A DNA stretch of 64,000 nucleotides from Oribacterium sp. KHPX15. GTDB taxonomy: Bacteria > Bacillota > Clostridia > Lachnospirales > Lachnospiraceae. This document shows positions 9,201 through 18,025 of this stretch, piece by piece. The stretch is taken from positions 1 through 64,000 of the forward strand of contig NZ_FNRG01000018.1 of assembly GCF_900107835.1 (NCBI RefSeq), in the 5' to 3' direction. Positions within the stretch are counted from its first letter, which is position 1; every line of letters begins with the position of its first letter. The notes beneath the pieces were generated by a model. The model was not told the origin of the DNA and made no database searches. It saw nothing but the letters and a program-made list of their open reading frames with translations. The position numbers and the translations under genes were made by a program.

Positions 9201-9252
9201 AAGGGCTCGGCCCTTACGGGTCGAGCCCATCAAGCGCCTTTCGGCACTTGAT
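9201..9252 (-). terminator. Tandem hairpins after leuA
   Basis: GGGCTCG (9203-9209) pairs with CGAGCCC (9222-9228), and TCAAGCGCC (9230-9238) with GGCACTTGA (9243-9251). On the leftward transcript the second hairpin met is followed by CTTTTAG. Probably terminates leuA, with possible read-through into the GT8 operon. Confidence 0.6.
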
Positions 9253-9287
9253 ATACTACTATCATTTTAAAGTTAATTCAAGATTAC

Positions 9288-11045
9288 TTATGAATTCCCG
9301 AACAGTCCCTTCGGCTTCTCACCGCTGAGCTTTCGCTGCTCTACGCGCTTCTTTCCGGCTTCCTCAGCCACATCCTTGAAGTACAGACGGTTAACCGCAC
9401 TGAAGAGCGCTCTGATGGAAGAACGTGTGATATTGGAAGAAAGTCCCACGCCATAGCTGGTCTTTCCTGTGTCAATGTCAAGAAGGTGAATATATGATAC
9501 CGCCTTAACATTGGTACCTGAACCAAGAGCATGCTCCTGATAGTCGATAACCTTTGCCTTGATGCCGATCTCATGGTTAAGACCCGTAAGAACCGCATCG
9601 ATAGGTCCGTTTCCGACACCACCAAAGTTCTTCATCTCGCCACGGTTCATGTAAGTAACATTGGCAAGAGTTGTGAAACTGTCGTCGCCCTCGTTCTCGG
9701 TATCCGTTGTACGTATATTCTTGAAGTGGATAGGCTCCTTGGTCTGTACGTAGCAGGCATCGAAGATATCGAAGATCTCCTGAGGTGAAACCTCGCCCTC
9801 CTGCTCCGAAACAAACTGGATGTAATCCGCAAACTCTCTCTGCATTCCCTTAGGAAGCTTGTAGCCAAACTGGGAATCCATAATGAAGGCAACTCCGCCC
9901 TTTCCGGACTGGGAATTGATACGTACGATAGGCTCGTACTTTCTTCCTATATCCGCAGGATCGATAGGAAGATAAGGAACCTCCCAGATCTGACTGTCCC
10001 TGTCCTTCATTGCCTTAACGCCCTTATTGATGGCATCCTGATGGGATCCCGAAAATGCAGTGAAAACAAGCTCACCTGCATAAGGAGCTCTCGGATGAAT
10101 GCTCATCTTTGTGCATCTCTCGTAAACTTCCTTTATAGGGTTAATGTCTTCGATATTAAGCTTTGGATCCACGCCATGTGAAAACATATTGTAGGCAACT
10201 GTGAGAATGTCTACATTACCGGTTCTCTCGCCGTTTCCGAAAAGTGTTCCCTCAACACGATCTGCTCCTGCAAGAAGGGCGAGCTCTGTGGATGCAATGC
10301 CCTCCCCACGGTCATTGTGAGGATGAACGGAAACGATAACATGCTCACGGTGCTTTAAGTGATTGCACATATACTCGATCTGATCGGCATAAACATTGGG
10401 AGTATTCATTTCCACCGTTGATGGCAGGTTAATGATGACTTCTCTGCCCTTTCCGCACTCCCAGGCATCCAGTACTGCGTTGCATATTTCAGCCGCAAAG
10501 TCCATCTCCGTTCCCGTAAAGGACTCGGGAGAATACTCAAGACGGATAGTTCCGGGGAAATCCTTGGCATACTTCTTTACAAGCTGTGTACCTGTAAGAG
10601 CGATGTCAATGATCTCCTGCTTTGACTTTCCGAAAACCACATCTCTCTGAAGAATGGATGTTGAATTGTAGATATGAACGATAGCCTTATCAAGACCCGC
10701 AAGACACTCGAAGGTTCTTTCCAGCAGCTCTGCGCGGCACTGAACCAGTACCTGCACGGTAACATCTGACGGGATCATCTTGCGCTCGATGAGCTGACGT
10801 AGGAAATCATACTCGATCTGTGATGCGGCAGGGAAACCAACCTCGATTTCCTTGAAGCCAAGCTTTACCAGCATCTGGAAGAATTCTATCTTTTCTTCAA
10901 CACTCATCGGATCCACCAGTGCCTGGTTACCATCACGAAGATCTACAGAGCACCATACAGGTGCCTCTACGATTTCTTTGTCCACCCATGTTCTTTCCGG
11001 ATACTTGAATGCCGGAAATCTTCTGTAACGCTTGTAATTCAACAT
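9288..11045 (-). CDS. leuA: 2-isopropylmalate synthase, type 2 LeuA
   Basis: 585 aa from the chosen start. It condenses acetyl-CoA with 2-oxoisovalerate in the first committed step of leucine synthesis. The start MLNYKRYRRFPAFKYPERTW matches the long (type 2) LeuA form; AAAGGAATG lies upstream, and a 46-codon in-frame extension is rejected because it reads through a palindrome. Catalytic-domain motifs are WCSVDLRDGNQALVDPMS, EVGFPAASQIEYDF, SVHPHNDRGEGIAS (metal-binding HxH) and GTLFGNGERTGNVD. The C-terminal 150 residues (FTTLANVTYMNRG onward) are the LeuA dimer domain that binds leucine for feedback. It sits between glmM and the GT8 gene, apart from other branched-chain genes except ilvD 27 kb away. 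Confidence 0.96.
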   Translation of the reverse strand: MLNYKRYRRFPAFKYPERTWVDKEIVEAPVWCSVDLRDGNQALVDPMSVEEKIEFFQMLVKLGFKEIEVGFPAASQIEYDFLRQLIERKMIPSDVTVQVLVQCRAELLERTFECLAGLDKAIVHIYNSTSILQRDVVFGKSKQEIIDIALTGTQLVKKYAKDFPGTIRLEYSPESFTGTEMDFAAEICNAVLDAWECGKGREVIINLPSTVEMNTPNVYADQIEYMCNHLKHREHVIVSVHPHNDRGEGIASTELALLAGADRVEGTLFGNGERTGNVDILTVAYNMFSHGVDPKLNIEDINPIKEVYERCTKMSIHPRAPYAGELVFTAFSGSHQDAINKGVKAMKDRDSQIWEVPYLPIDPADIGRKYEPIVRINSQSGKGGVAFIMDSQFGYKLPKGMQREFADYIQFVSEQEGEVSPQEIFDIFDACYVQTKEPIHFKNIRTTDTENEGDDSFTTLANVTYMNRGEMKNFGGVGNGPIDAVLTGLNHEIGIKAKVIDYQEHALGSGTNVKAVSYIHLLDIDTGKTSYGVGLSSNITRSSIRALFSAVNRLYFKDVAEEAGKKRVEQRKLSGEKPKGLFGNS

Positions 11046-11153
11046 AATCTCATTCCTTTCGCATGAAGAACCTAAGCCCACAACCGCCATTGGTCCCTCA
11101 CTATTATGCATTTGATTCATCAGTAGGTTTAAATCTTGCCTAATATAAATCGT

Positions 11154-11185
11154 AAGTGGGCGTAAAATGCATTTTCCGCCCACTT
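11154..11185 (-). terminator. Palindrome between glmM and leuA
   Basis: AAGTGGGCG and CGCCCACTT flank a central AAAATGCATTTT, giving a 32-base near-perfect inverted repeat 14 bases past the glmM stop. No U tract follows on the leftward strand, so it may be a weak terminator or a protein-binding dyad. Confidence 0.45.
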
Positions 11186-11198
11186 AATTATAGCCTTA

Positions 11199-12560
11199 TT
11201 AATCGTTCAGCACTAGACCCAGTTCTTTCATAACATCTATAACCTGGGATACATATTTCTCACATTTCTCCATGGTATCCGCCTCAACCATGACTCTTAC
11301 AAGAGGCTCTGTTCCGGAAGCTCTGAGAAGGATTCTTCCGTCTGAACCAAGCTCCTCCGTAACCTTATCAACCGCAGCAAGAACCTTAGGATCCTTCTGG
11401 GCTTTTTCCTTGTCCTCAACTCTTACATTCTTAAGGAGCTGAGGGAATACGGTAAACGGTGCTGCCAGATCCTTAAGGGACTTCTTCATTGCCAGCATTG
11501 TCTCCATAACCTTTATGGAAGTAAGGATACCGTCACCGGTGGTTGCATGTCTCATAAAGATAATGTGACCGGACTGCTCTCCTCCGAGAGAGAAGCCATT
11601 ATGCAGCATGTTCTCATAAACAAATCTGTCACCAACCTGTGTCTTTTCATACTTAATGCCTACGGCATCCAGTGCTTTGTAGAGACCAAAGTTAGACATT
11701 ACCGTTGTAACGATGGTGTCGTCCTGAAGCTGTCCTTTTTCCTTCATATAACAGCCGCAGACATACATGATCTGGTCTCCGTCAATGAGATTACCCTCTG
11801 CATCCACAGCAAGACATCTGTCCGCATCTCCGTCATAAGCAAATCCCACATCACAGCCTTTTTCCACAACAAACTTCTGAAGAGACTCAATGTGTGTTGA
11901 ACCGCAGTTATCGTTAATGTTGGTTCCGTTTGGCTCGTTATGGATGACGAAGGTATCTGCTCCGAGAGCATCGAAAACGGACTTTGCAATGGAAGAAGCG
12001 GAACCGTTTGAGCAGTCGAGGGCAACCTTCTTATCCTTGAAACTCTTTGTTGCAAGTGAAATGAGATATCCTATATAACGGTTTCTTCCTGCCGCAAAGT
12101 CTACTGTGCGGCCGATCTTATCCTTTGTTGCCAGAGGTACCTCAGGAGTTTCACCGTCAAGATAAGCTTCTATCTCAGCGATAACATCCTCTCCAAGCTT
12201 CTCTCCGTTTCCGTTTATAACCTTTAAACCGTTGTCATAATAAGGATTATGTGAAGCTGAGATCATAACCGCACAGTCAAAATCCTCGGAACGTGCCACA
12301 TAAGCAACAGATGGTGTAGTTGTTACATGAAGAAGATAAGCATCGGCTCCGGTTGCTGTTATACCTGCAGCAATGGCATACTCGAACATGTAACTTGAAC
12401 GACGGGTATCCTTTCCGATAACGATACGGCATTTTTCACCGCCCTTCTTGTCTTTTCCATAGTACCAGCCAAGGAACTTACCTACGCGGAATGCACTGTC
12501 CGCTGTAAGATTGACATTAGCCTCACCTCTGTAACCGTCTGTTCCAAAATATTTTCCCAT
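11199..12560 (-). CDS. glmM: Phosphoglucosamine mutase
   Basis: 453 aa, the usual GlmM length. It interconverts glucosamine-6-phosphate and glucosamine-1-phosphate for UDP-GlcNAc and peptidoglycan synthesis. MGKYFGTDGYRGEAN opens the first domain; MISASHNPYYDNGLKV holds the phosphoserine (near residue 99); AYDGDADRC is the Mg-binding loop; GEQSGHIIF is the sugar-specificity loop; RASGTEPLVRVMVEA is the phosphate-binding C-terminal motif. GEQSGH is the GlmM form, as opposed to other hexose phosphate mutases. AAAGGAG lies upstream. The gap of about 200 bases before rfbD suggests its own promoter. Confidence 0.94.
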   Translation of the reverse strand: MGKYFGTDGYRGEANVNLTADSAFRVGKFLGWYYGKDKKGGEKCRIVIGKDTRRSSYMFEYAIAAGITATGADAYLLHVTTTPSVAYVARSEDFDCAVMISASHNPYYDNGLKVINGNGEKLGEDVIAEIEAYLDGETPEVPLATKDKIGRTVDFAAGRNRYIGYLISLATKSFKDKKVALDCSNGSASSIAKSVFDALGADTFVIHNEPNGTNINDNCGSTHIESLQKFVVEKGCDVGFAYDGDADRCLAVDAEGNLIDGDQIMYVCGCYMKEKGQLQDDTIVTTVMSNFGLYKALDAVGIKYEKTQVGDRFVYENMLHNGFSLGGEQSGHIIFMRHATTGDGILTSIKVMETMLAMKKSLKDLAAPFTVFPQLLKNVRVEDKEKAQKDPKVLAAVDKVTEELGSDGRILLRASGTEPLVRVMVEADTMEKCEKYVSQVIDVMKELGLVLND

Positions 12561-12720
12561 TATATAAAGCTCCTTTAATTTCTATACTCCGACAGGAAGA
12601 AATCCTCCTTCTGAATAAAAGTCGGCGTTAGTTCTGAATATATTAAATTTCCGCCAGGTGAACTTTTTCTGACAGTATACAGGCACCGTTCAACATATTT
12701 ACTATGTGCCTCTGTAATGC

Positions 12721-12748
12721 AGAAAAGGACTGCCATAAAGGCAGTCCC
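12721..12748 (-). terminator. Intrinsic terminator after rfbD
   Basis: GGACTGCC (12727-12734) pairs with GGCAGTCC (12740-12747) around a five-base loop. On the leftward transcript the stem is followed by UUUUCU. It lies eight bases past the rfbD stop and ends the rhamnose operon. Confidence 0.85.
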
Positions 12749-12755
12749 GTTATCC

Positions 12756-13679
12756 TCATATCTCTATATCTTTTAATGCTTCAAGATATCTTGATAATGC
12801 ATCCTGCCATGTTGGGAGCGGCTTAAATCCATTCTCAACAAGTTTTGACTTATCCAGTCTTGAATTAAACGGACGGGCTGCCTTACTGAGACCGTACTCC
12901 TCAGTGGTAACAGGAATAACCTCTGTAGCAAGACCTGCCTGCTTATAGATTTCCTTTGTGAAATCATACCAGCTGATATATCCGCCTTCGTTTGTAGCAT
13001 GATAATATCCGTACTTTTCTGTCTCAAGCATGTCCACAAGAAGTACTGAAAGATCCAGGGTATAGGTAGGTGTACCGATCTGATCATTAACCACACGAAC
13101 CGTATCGTGGGTCTTTCCTACATTAAGCATGGTCTTGATGAAGTTCTTTCCGTTAAGTCCGAACACCCATGCTATACGTACAATAAAGTACTTTTCAAGG
13201 GTTTTTGAAACCGCAAGCTCGCCTCCAAGCTTTGTCTCACCATAGTAATTAAGTGGAGCATAATCCTTGCAGTCCGGCTTCCAGGGCTCTGTGCCCTGAC
13301 CGTTAAATACGTAGTCAGTGGAAATATAGATCATTTTGGCATCAAGCTTCTTTGCCACATCCGCGATGTTCTGAACACCGTCAACATTGATGGCCTTAAC
13401 CTTTGCCTTCTTGTCTTCATCCTCTGCGAGATCCACTGCTGTCCATGCAGCGCAATGTACTATAACATCCGGATTGATCTCTGATATAACCTTATCCACC
13501 TGCTCACGGTTTGTGATGTCCATGGAAACATAGGGAAGCTTTGTAACCTCACTTCCGTCCTGAATACCGCTGTAAACAGGTGCTATGTCTGAACCAATTC
13601 CCTCATGTCCTCTTTTGGCAAGCTCGTTCATGACATCGTGTCCGAGCTGTCCGCCGACACCGGTAACAAATACTTTCAC
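12756..13679 (-). CDS. rfbD: dTDP-4-dehydrorhamnose reductase
   Basis: 307 aa. It performs the last step of dTDP-L-rhamnose synthesis. VFVTGVGGQLGHDVMNELAK contains the GxxGxxG motif; MIYISTDYVFNGQGTEPW and YYGETKLGGELAV (catalytic YxxxK) are diagnostic for RmlD. A GTG at 13679 is taken as start because homology begins directly there and GTGAG lies eight bases upstream; an ATG 18 codons earlier is possible but lacks a good ribosome binding site. It lies 84 bases downstream of rfbB. rfbC, which normally makes its substrate, is absent from this locus. Confidence 0.92.
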   Translation of the reverse strand: MKVFVTGVGGQLGHDVMNELAKRGHEGIGSDIAPVYSGIQDGSEVTKLPYVSMDITNREQVDKVISEINPDVIVHCAAWTAVDLAEDEDKKAKVKAINVDGVQNIADVAKKLDAKMIYISTDYVFNGQGTEPWKPDCKDYAPLNYYGETKLGGELAVSKTLEKYFIVRIAWVFGLNGKNFIKTMLNVGKTHDTVRVVNDQIGTPTYTLDLSVLLVDMLETEKYGYYHATNEGGYISWYDFTKEIYKQAGLATEVIPVTTEEYGLSKAARPFNSRLDKSKLVENGFKPLPTWQDALSRYLEALKDIEI

Positions 13680-13763
13680 GTTTTTGTACTCACTTTCTAT
13701 TATTTCACGATGTAAGTGGTCAGGCATTAACATCGAATCGTTTCCCGATCCGTACCTGCACCA

Positions 13764-14801
13764 TCACTTATCACTGAGTCCCTTGCCTTCAACATACATC
13801 TTATCAAAATAGCTCTGATACTCACCGGAGATGATGTGCTCCCACCACTCCTTGTTGTTGAGATACCAGTCAATGGTTACAGGGATTCCTGTATCGAAGG
13901 TGTACTCAGGCTTCCATCCAAGCTCTGTCTCCATTTTTGTAGGATCCATAGCATATCTCTGGTCGTGTCCCGGTCTGTCCTTAACGTACTCGATAAGTGA
14001 CTCAGGTTTTCCGAGAGCCTTGAGGATGGTCTTTACTACTTCAAGGTTTGTTCTCTCGTTGTGTCCGCCGATGTTGTAAACCTCGCCTACCTTGCCGTTA
14101 CGAACGATAAGGTCGATGGCCTTGCAGTGGTCTGTCACATACAGCCAGTCGCGGACATTGGCACCGTTTCCGTATACAGGGATCTTCTCATCGTTAAGTG
14201 CTCTTGAGATAACCAGCGGGATAAGCTTCTCAGGGAAGTGATATGGTCCGTAGTTGTTTGAGCATCTTGAAATGGTTGTAGGGATACCGTAGGTTCTGTG
14301 GTATGCCATTACGAAAAGATCTGCTGATGCCTTTGATGCTGAATATGGTGAAGATGCCTTGATCTTGTTGTCCTCTGTGAAGAAGAGGTCAGGTCTGTCA
14401 AGAGGAAGGTCACCGTAAACCTCATCGGTTGATACCTGGTGATAACGCTTGATGCCATACTCCTTACATGCATCAAGAAGTGTAACTGTTCCGCCGACAT
14501 TTGTCTGAAGGAAGATTCCGGGATCTGTTACCGAACGGTCAACGTGAGACTCTGCTGCGAAGTTAATGATCACATCAGGCTTCTCCTCTTCAAAGAGCTT
14601 GAAGATGAACTCTCTGTCTGCGATATCGCCCTTTACAAACTTGTAGTTTGGCTTGCCCTCAAGTGGTGCAAGTGTCTCAAGATTTCCTGCGTAGGTAAGT
14701 GCATCAAGGCAGATCCACTGATCCTCGGGATAAGTATTAACAGCAAAATGCATGAAGTTGCCGCCGATAAAGCCGGCACCGCCTGTTACTATATATTTCA
14801 T
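13764..14801 (-). CDS. rfbB: dTDP-glucose 4,6-dehydratase
   Basis: 345 aa. It converts dTDP-glucose to dTDP-4-dehydro-6-deoxyglucose. MKYIVTGGAGFIGGNFMHFA is the NAD-binding fold; HQVSTDEVYGDLPLDRPDLF carries the catalytic Thr-Asp-Glu; YSASKASADLFVMAYHRTYG holds YxxxK; NNYGPYHFPEKLIPL and PVYGNGANVRDWLYV are substrate-binding signatures. The C-terminus (KEWWEHIISGEYQSYFDKMY) is the usual RmlB tail. GAGAGGAAC precedes the ATG. It is the second gene of the rfbA-rfbB-rfbD operon. Confidence 0.96.
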   Translation of the reverse strand: MKYIVTGGAGFIGGNFMHFAVNTYPEDQWICLDALTYAGNLETLAPLEGKPNYKFVKGDIADREFIFKLFEEEKPDVIINFAAESHVDRSVTDPGIFLQTNVGGTVTLLDACKEYGIKRYHQVSTDEVYGDLPLDRPDLFFTEDNKIKASSPYSASKASADLFVMAYHRTYGIPTTISRCSNNYGPYHFPEKLIPLVISRALNDEKIPVYGNGANVRDWLYVTDHCKAIDLIVRNGKVGEVYNIGGHNERTNLEVVKTILKALGKPESLIEYVKDRPGHDQRYAMDPTKMETELGWKPEYTFDTGIPVTIDWYLNNKEWWEHIISGEYQSYFDKMYVEGKGLSDK

Positions 14802-14920
14802 TTTTTTGTTCCTCTCGTATTACTTTTGCAACTTTAAAAAGCTCATCTGAATTATATCCGCCATTTTACGATTCATGAATGGCAATAAGACCGGCAGATC
14901 ATTATCAAAGAACCATATAT

Positions 14921-15820
14921 TTATTTTGAAATTTCCTTAAGCTTATCAACATACTTGCCTTCGAGAACATCCTTAAGGTAACGGCCGTACTCGTTCTTCT
15001 TATACATCTCATAAGCTTCCTGTACCTTCTCAAGGCTGATCCAGCCGTTATGATAGGCAATTTCCTCAAGGCAGGCGATTTTACGATGCTCATGGGTCTC
15101 AATGGTACGGACAAAGTTTGTGGCATCCACCAGTGACTCATGGGTTCCGGTATCAAGCCAGGTGAAACCCTGCCCAAGAAGCGTCACATCCAGCTCGCCG
15201 TCCTCAAGGTAAATACGGTTAAGGTCAGTGATCTCAAGCTCACCTCTTGCTGAAGGCTTAAGATTCTTAGCATAGTCAACAACCTTGTTGTCATAGAAGT
15301 AGAGTCCTGTCACACAGTAATTTGACTTAGGATGCTCTGGCTTCTCTTCAATAGAGATTGCCTTTCCTGTTCTGTCAAATTCAACGATACCGAATCTCTC
15401 GGGATCATCAACATAGTATCCGAATACTGTTGCACCCTTTTCTTTTGCGGCTGCACTTCTGAGAAGTCTCTTGAATCCGTGTCCGGAAAAGATATTGTCA
15501 CCAAGGATCATGGCTACAGAATCATCTCCTATGAAATCTGCGCCAATGATAAATGCCTGGGCAAGTCCGTCCGGTGACGGCTGTACTTTATATTGTAAAT
15601 TGATGCCAAACTGACTTCCGTCACCGAGGAGTTCCTCAAATCTCGGTGTATCGACCGGTGTTGAGATAATCAGGATGTCGCGGATCCCGGCATTCATAAG
15701 AACGCTGAGGGGATAGTAGATCATCGGCTTGTCATAGATCGGAAGTAACTGTTTGGAGGTTACTCGTGTAAGTGGATATAATCTTGTACCGGATCCTCCG
15801 GCAAGTATAATTCCCTTCAT
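14921..15820 (-). CDS. rfbA: Glucose-1-phosphate thymidylyltransferase
   Basis: 299 aa. It makes dTDP-glucose from dTTP and glucose-1-phosphate. [20 protein letters not shown] is the nucleotide-binding loop; [16 protein letters not shown] and [13 protein letters not shown] are RmlA signatures; [20 protein letters not shown] is the sugar- and metal-binding motif. AAAAGGAG lies upstream. First gene of the rhamnose operon, with a candidate promoter about 70-95 bases upstream and a large palindromic element beyond it. Confidence 0.96.
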   Translation of the reverse strand: MKGIILAGGSGTRLYPLTRVTSKQLLPIYDKPMIYYPLSVLMNAGIRDILIISTPVDTPRFEELLGDGSQFGINLQYKVQPSPDGLAQAFIIGADFIGDDSVAMILGDNIFSGHGFKRLLRSAAAKEKGATVFGYYVDDPERFGIVEFDRTGKAISIEEKPEHPKSNYCVTGLYFYDNKVVDYAKNLKPSARGELEITDLNRIYLEDGELDVTLLGQGFTWLDTGTHESLVDATNFVRTIETHEHRKIACLEEIAYHNGWISLEKVQEAYEMYKKNEYGRYLKDVLEGKYVDKLKEISK

Positions 15821-15884
15821 AAATTCTCCTTTTACTATCAGGTTCGGTAATGAGCCCCTGATTTTGGGCGTAGTTCACCCGACA

Positions 15885-15914
15885 TGTATACATACTTTTC
15901 AAATTTTAACACAA
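15885..15914 (-). promoter_or_regulatory. Candidate promoter of the rfbABD operon
   Basis: On the minus strand TTGTGT (15909-15914) and TATACA (15885-15890) are 18 bases apart, upstream of rfbA. The leader between them and rfbA can form an ATCAGG/CCTGAT hairpin. Confidence 0.4.
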
Positions 15915-15970
15915 GAGGGGGGGATATACAAATTTATTTTTGATTAAGACGGGTGGAGTGGATAACCGGC

Positions 15971-16217
15971 CGGAAAATGGAAGGGATGGGTGACAACCCA
16001 CGAGATTGAAATGGTACAGAAAATGCAGGGGACGGGCGACGGCCCACGAGATTGAAAGGACAGCCCGGGCGTCATGTCCGTATCCGATCACACTTACGTG
16101 TGTCGGCTACGGACATGACGCCCGGGCTGTTCTTTCAACTCGCAAGCCTTGTCACCCATCCCCTGCATTTTCTTCACTTTTCTAACCATGCCACCCATCC
16201 CTTCCATTTTCTTACGT
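15971..16217. repeat. Multi-hairpin palindromic element, copy A
   Basis: The core is a perfect 23-bp inverted repeat (16060-16082 with 16108-16130) around a smaller CGATCACAC/GTGTGTCGG hairpin. Outside it, blocks resembling GAAAATGCAGGGGACGGG at about 16019 pair with CCATCCCCTGCATTTTC near 16155-16172, and a further outer pair lies at 15972-15994 and 16191-16212. It fills most of the divergent space between rfbA and mnmA. It shares the GTTCTTTCAA edge and the CCATCCC(T/C)TGCATTTTC flank with copies B to E. No ORF is supported inside. Confidence 0.85.
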
Positions 16218-16310
16218 TACGACAGAATTCCATTATTCTTGATTAAGCGGAATCATAGTGTTATAGTCACGTAAATTAATTTGTATAACCACGGAAGAGG
16301 AAGTAAATAT

Positions 16311-17411
16311 ATGTCAAAGAAGAAAGCTTTAATCGCCATGAGTGGCGGGGTGGATAGTTCGGTTTCGGCGGCGTTGATGAAGGACGCGGGGTACGAATGC
16401 ATCGGGGCTACCATGAAGCTGTACAGCGATGATTCATTAAATACGTGCAGCACACCGGACAGTGTTGAAGATGCGAGGAAGGTTGCCGAAAGTCTGGGCA
16501 TGCCTTTTTATGTTTTTGATTTTACGGAGGATTTTGACCGAGAGGTTGTAAGGCGCTTTGTCAGGACCTATGAAGAAGGCGGAACACCAAATCCATGTAT
16601 CGAATGCAACAAATACATGAAACATAAAAAGCTGTTTGACAGTGCTGTTTCACTTGGCTGTGATATCATAGTGACGGGGCATTATGCAAGAATAGAGCAG
16701 GATCCGGATACAGGTCGCTGGCTTTTGAAAAAGGCTTTGAATGTTTCAAAGGATCAGAGCTATGTTCTTTATTTTATGAGTCAGGAACAGCTTGAACATA
16801 CAAGATTTCCGTTAGGGGATTTTGCTTCAAAGGATGAGGTTCGTGAAGAGGCTGAAAAGCTTGATTTCATAAATGCCCACAAGCATGACTCCCAGGATAT
16901 CTGCTTTGTACCGGATGGGAAATATGTTGATTTCATCGAGCGCTATACTCATAAGTCTTATGCTCCCGGAAACTTCACTGACACTGAGGGCAACGTTCTC
17001 GGGCAGCATAAGGGTATCATCCGTTACACCATCGGTCAGCGGAAGGGTCTTGGGCTGGCTCTTAAGCAGCCTATGTATGTTTGTGAAAAGGATATGGCAA
17101 ACAATGATGTCATCCTTACAACAGGACCTGAGCTTTACTCAAAGGCGCTCATTGCAGATAACTTTAACTGGATTCCTTTCGATGCGCCGGAGGAGCCTGT
17201 CAGAGTTACAGTTAAAACCCGCTACAAAGCGAAGGAAACTCCTGCAACTGCCGAAGCTCTTAGAGATGAGCAGGGAAATCTCACCGGTCAGGCCCGTATA
17301 GTTTTCGATGAACCGGAGCGTGCCGTTGCTATAGGTCAGGCGGTAGTTCTCTACGATGGTGACATAGTTGTCGGCGGCGGAACCATCATAAAAGCTATAA
17401 AAGAATTATAA
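16311..17411 (+). CDS. mnmA: tRNA-specific 2-thiouridylase
   Basis: 366 aa. It thiolates U34 of tRNA-Lys, tRNA-Glu and tRNA-Gln. MSKKKALIAMSGGVDSSVSA holds the PP-loop SGGVDSS. NPCIECNKYMKHK carries the first catalytic Cys and SQDICFVPDGKYVDF the second; DQSYVLYFMSQEQLEHTRFP is a tRNA-contacting motif. The start at 16311 is fixed by GAGGAAG seven bases upstream; a start ten codons earlier lacks one. The sulfur donor would be a cysteine desulfurase such as the one at 60914-62107. Two blocks of tandem repeats lie directly downstream, and no clear intrinsic terminator is seen. Confidence 0.96.
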   Translation: MSKKKALIAMSGGVDSSVSAALMKDAGYECIGATMKLYSDDSLNTCSTPDSVEDARKVAESLGMPFYVFDFTEDFDREVVRRFVRTYEEGGTPNPCIECNKYMKHKKLFDSAVSLGCDIIVTGHYARIEQDPDTGRWLLKKALNVSKDQSYVLYFMSQEQLEHTRFPLGDFASKDEVREEAEKLDFINAHKHDSQDICFVPDGKYVDFIERYTHKSYAPGNFTDTEGNVLGQHKGIIRYTIGQRKGLGLALKQPMYVCEKDMANNDVILTTGPELYSKALIADNFNWIPFDAPEEPVRVTVKTRYKAKETPATAEALRDEQGNLTGQARIVFDEPERAVAIGQAVVLYDGDIVVGGGTIIKAIKEL

Positions 17412-17416
17412 ATCAT

Positions 17417-17563
17417 CAGCTGACTTCAGAAGCGACATTCAGCAGTTGACTTTAGAACTAACATTCAGTAGCTGACTTTAGAACCAACATTCAGCATTTG
17501 GATTTAGAACCGACATTCAGCAGTTGACTTTAGAACCGACATTCAGCAGTTGGATTGCAGCAG
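17417..17563. repeat. 26-bp tandem repeat, about 5 copies
   Basis: The unit is close to CAGCAGTTGACTTTAGAACC plus GACATT. Five and a fraction head-to-tail copies differ by a few bases each and begin six bases after the mnmA stop. No ORF, no CRISPR-like spacing and no terminator structure are apparent. Confidence 0.85.
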
Positions 17564-17639
17564 TTCAGATGGCCCATGAACCAGCCTTAGCCAAGTTAGA
17601 TTTTCTCACCCGAAAGGCCATATTATTTTCCATGATTAC

Positions 17640-17965
17640 TATTTGAGTCATAATAAATCTGTCTCTTGTTTGACCCATAATCTGTTATTTTCAGATATGA
17701 GTCATGCTTGATCAGTCTCTTCCTTGACTCATATTCCTTTATTTTCAAATATGAGTCATGCTTGATCAGTCTCTTCCTTGACTCATATTCCTTTATTTTC
17801 AGATTTGAGTCATGCTTGATCAGTCTCTTCCTTGACTCATATTCCTTTATTTTCAAATATGAGTCATGGGTGATCAGATTTTCAATTGACTCACAATCCT
17901 ATTTTTCAAATATAGGTCATCGGAAATCGGACCTGTCCTTGACTCATAATCCGGTTTTAGAGATA
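17640..17965. repeat. 54-bp tandem repeat array with TGAGTCA/TGACTCA half-sites
   Basis: Three nearly identical 54-bp units occupy 17694-17747, 17748-17801 and 17802-17855, flanked by about three degenerate units. Each unit holds ATGAGTCA, a spacer of about 20 bases (TGCTTGATCAGTCTCTTCCT), then TGACTCATATT, so alternate half-sites pair as 10-11-bp stems. A minus-strand ORF across it (17623-17856) reads as a perfect 18-residue repeat only because 54 is divisible by three, and is not called as a gene. The space from 17412 to 18025 holds only this and the 26-bp repeat. Confidence 0.9.
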
Positions 17966-18025
17966 TAGGTCATAGAGACGACTTAAATCCACTTTAAATG
18001 TGTGCTTTTCCGCCGCCTTCATCTT

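Noticed and set aside
11046-11183. 46-codon N-terminal extension of LeuA, or a leucine leader peptide/T-box
   Set aside because: Family homology starts at 11045, the upstream part reads through a palindrome, there is no Leu codon run and no T-box consensus.
17623-17856. ORF encoding a perfect 18-residue repeat protein on the minus strand
   Set aside because: The frame stays open only because the DNA unit is 54 bases; there is no ribosome binding site and the degenerate flanks break the pattern.
17417-17965. CRISPR array
   Set aside because: Units are head-to-tail without unique spacers, and no cas gene is present.
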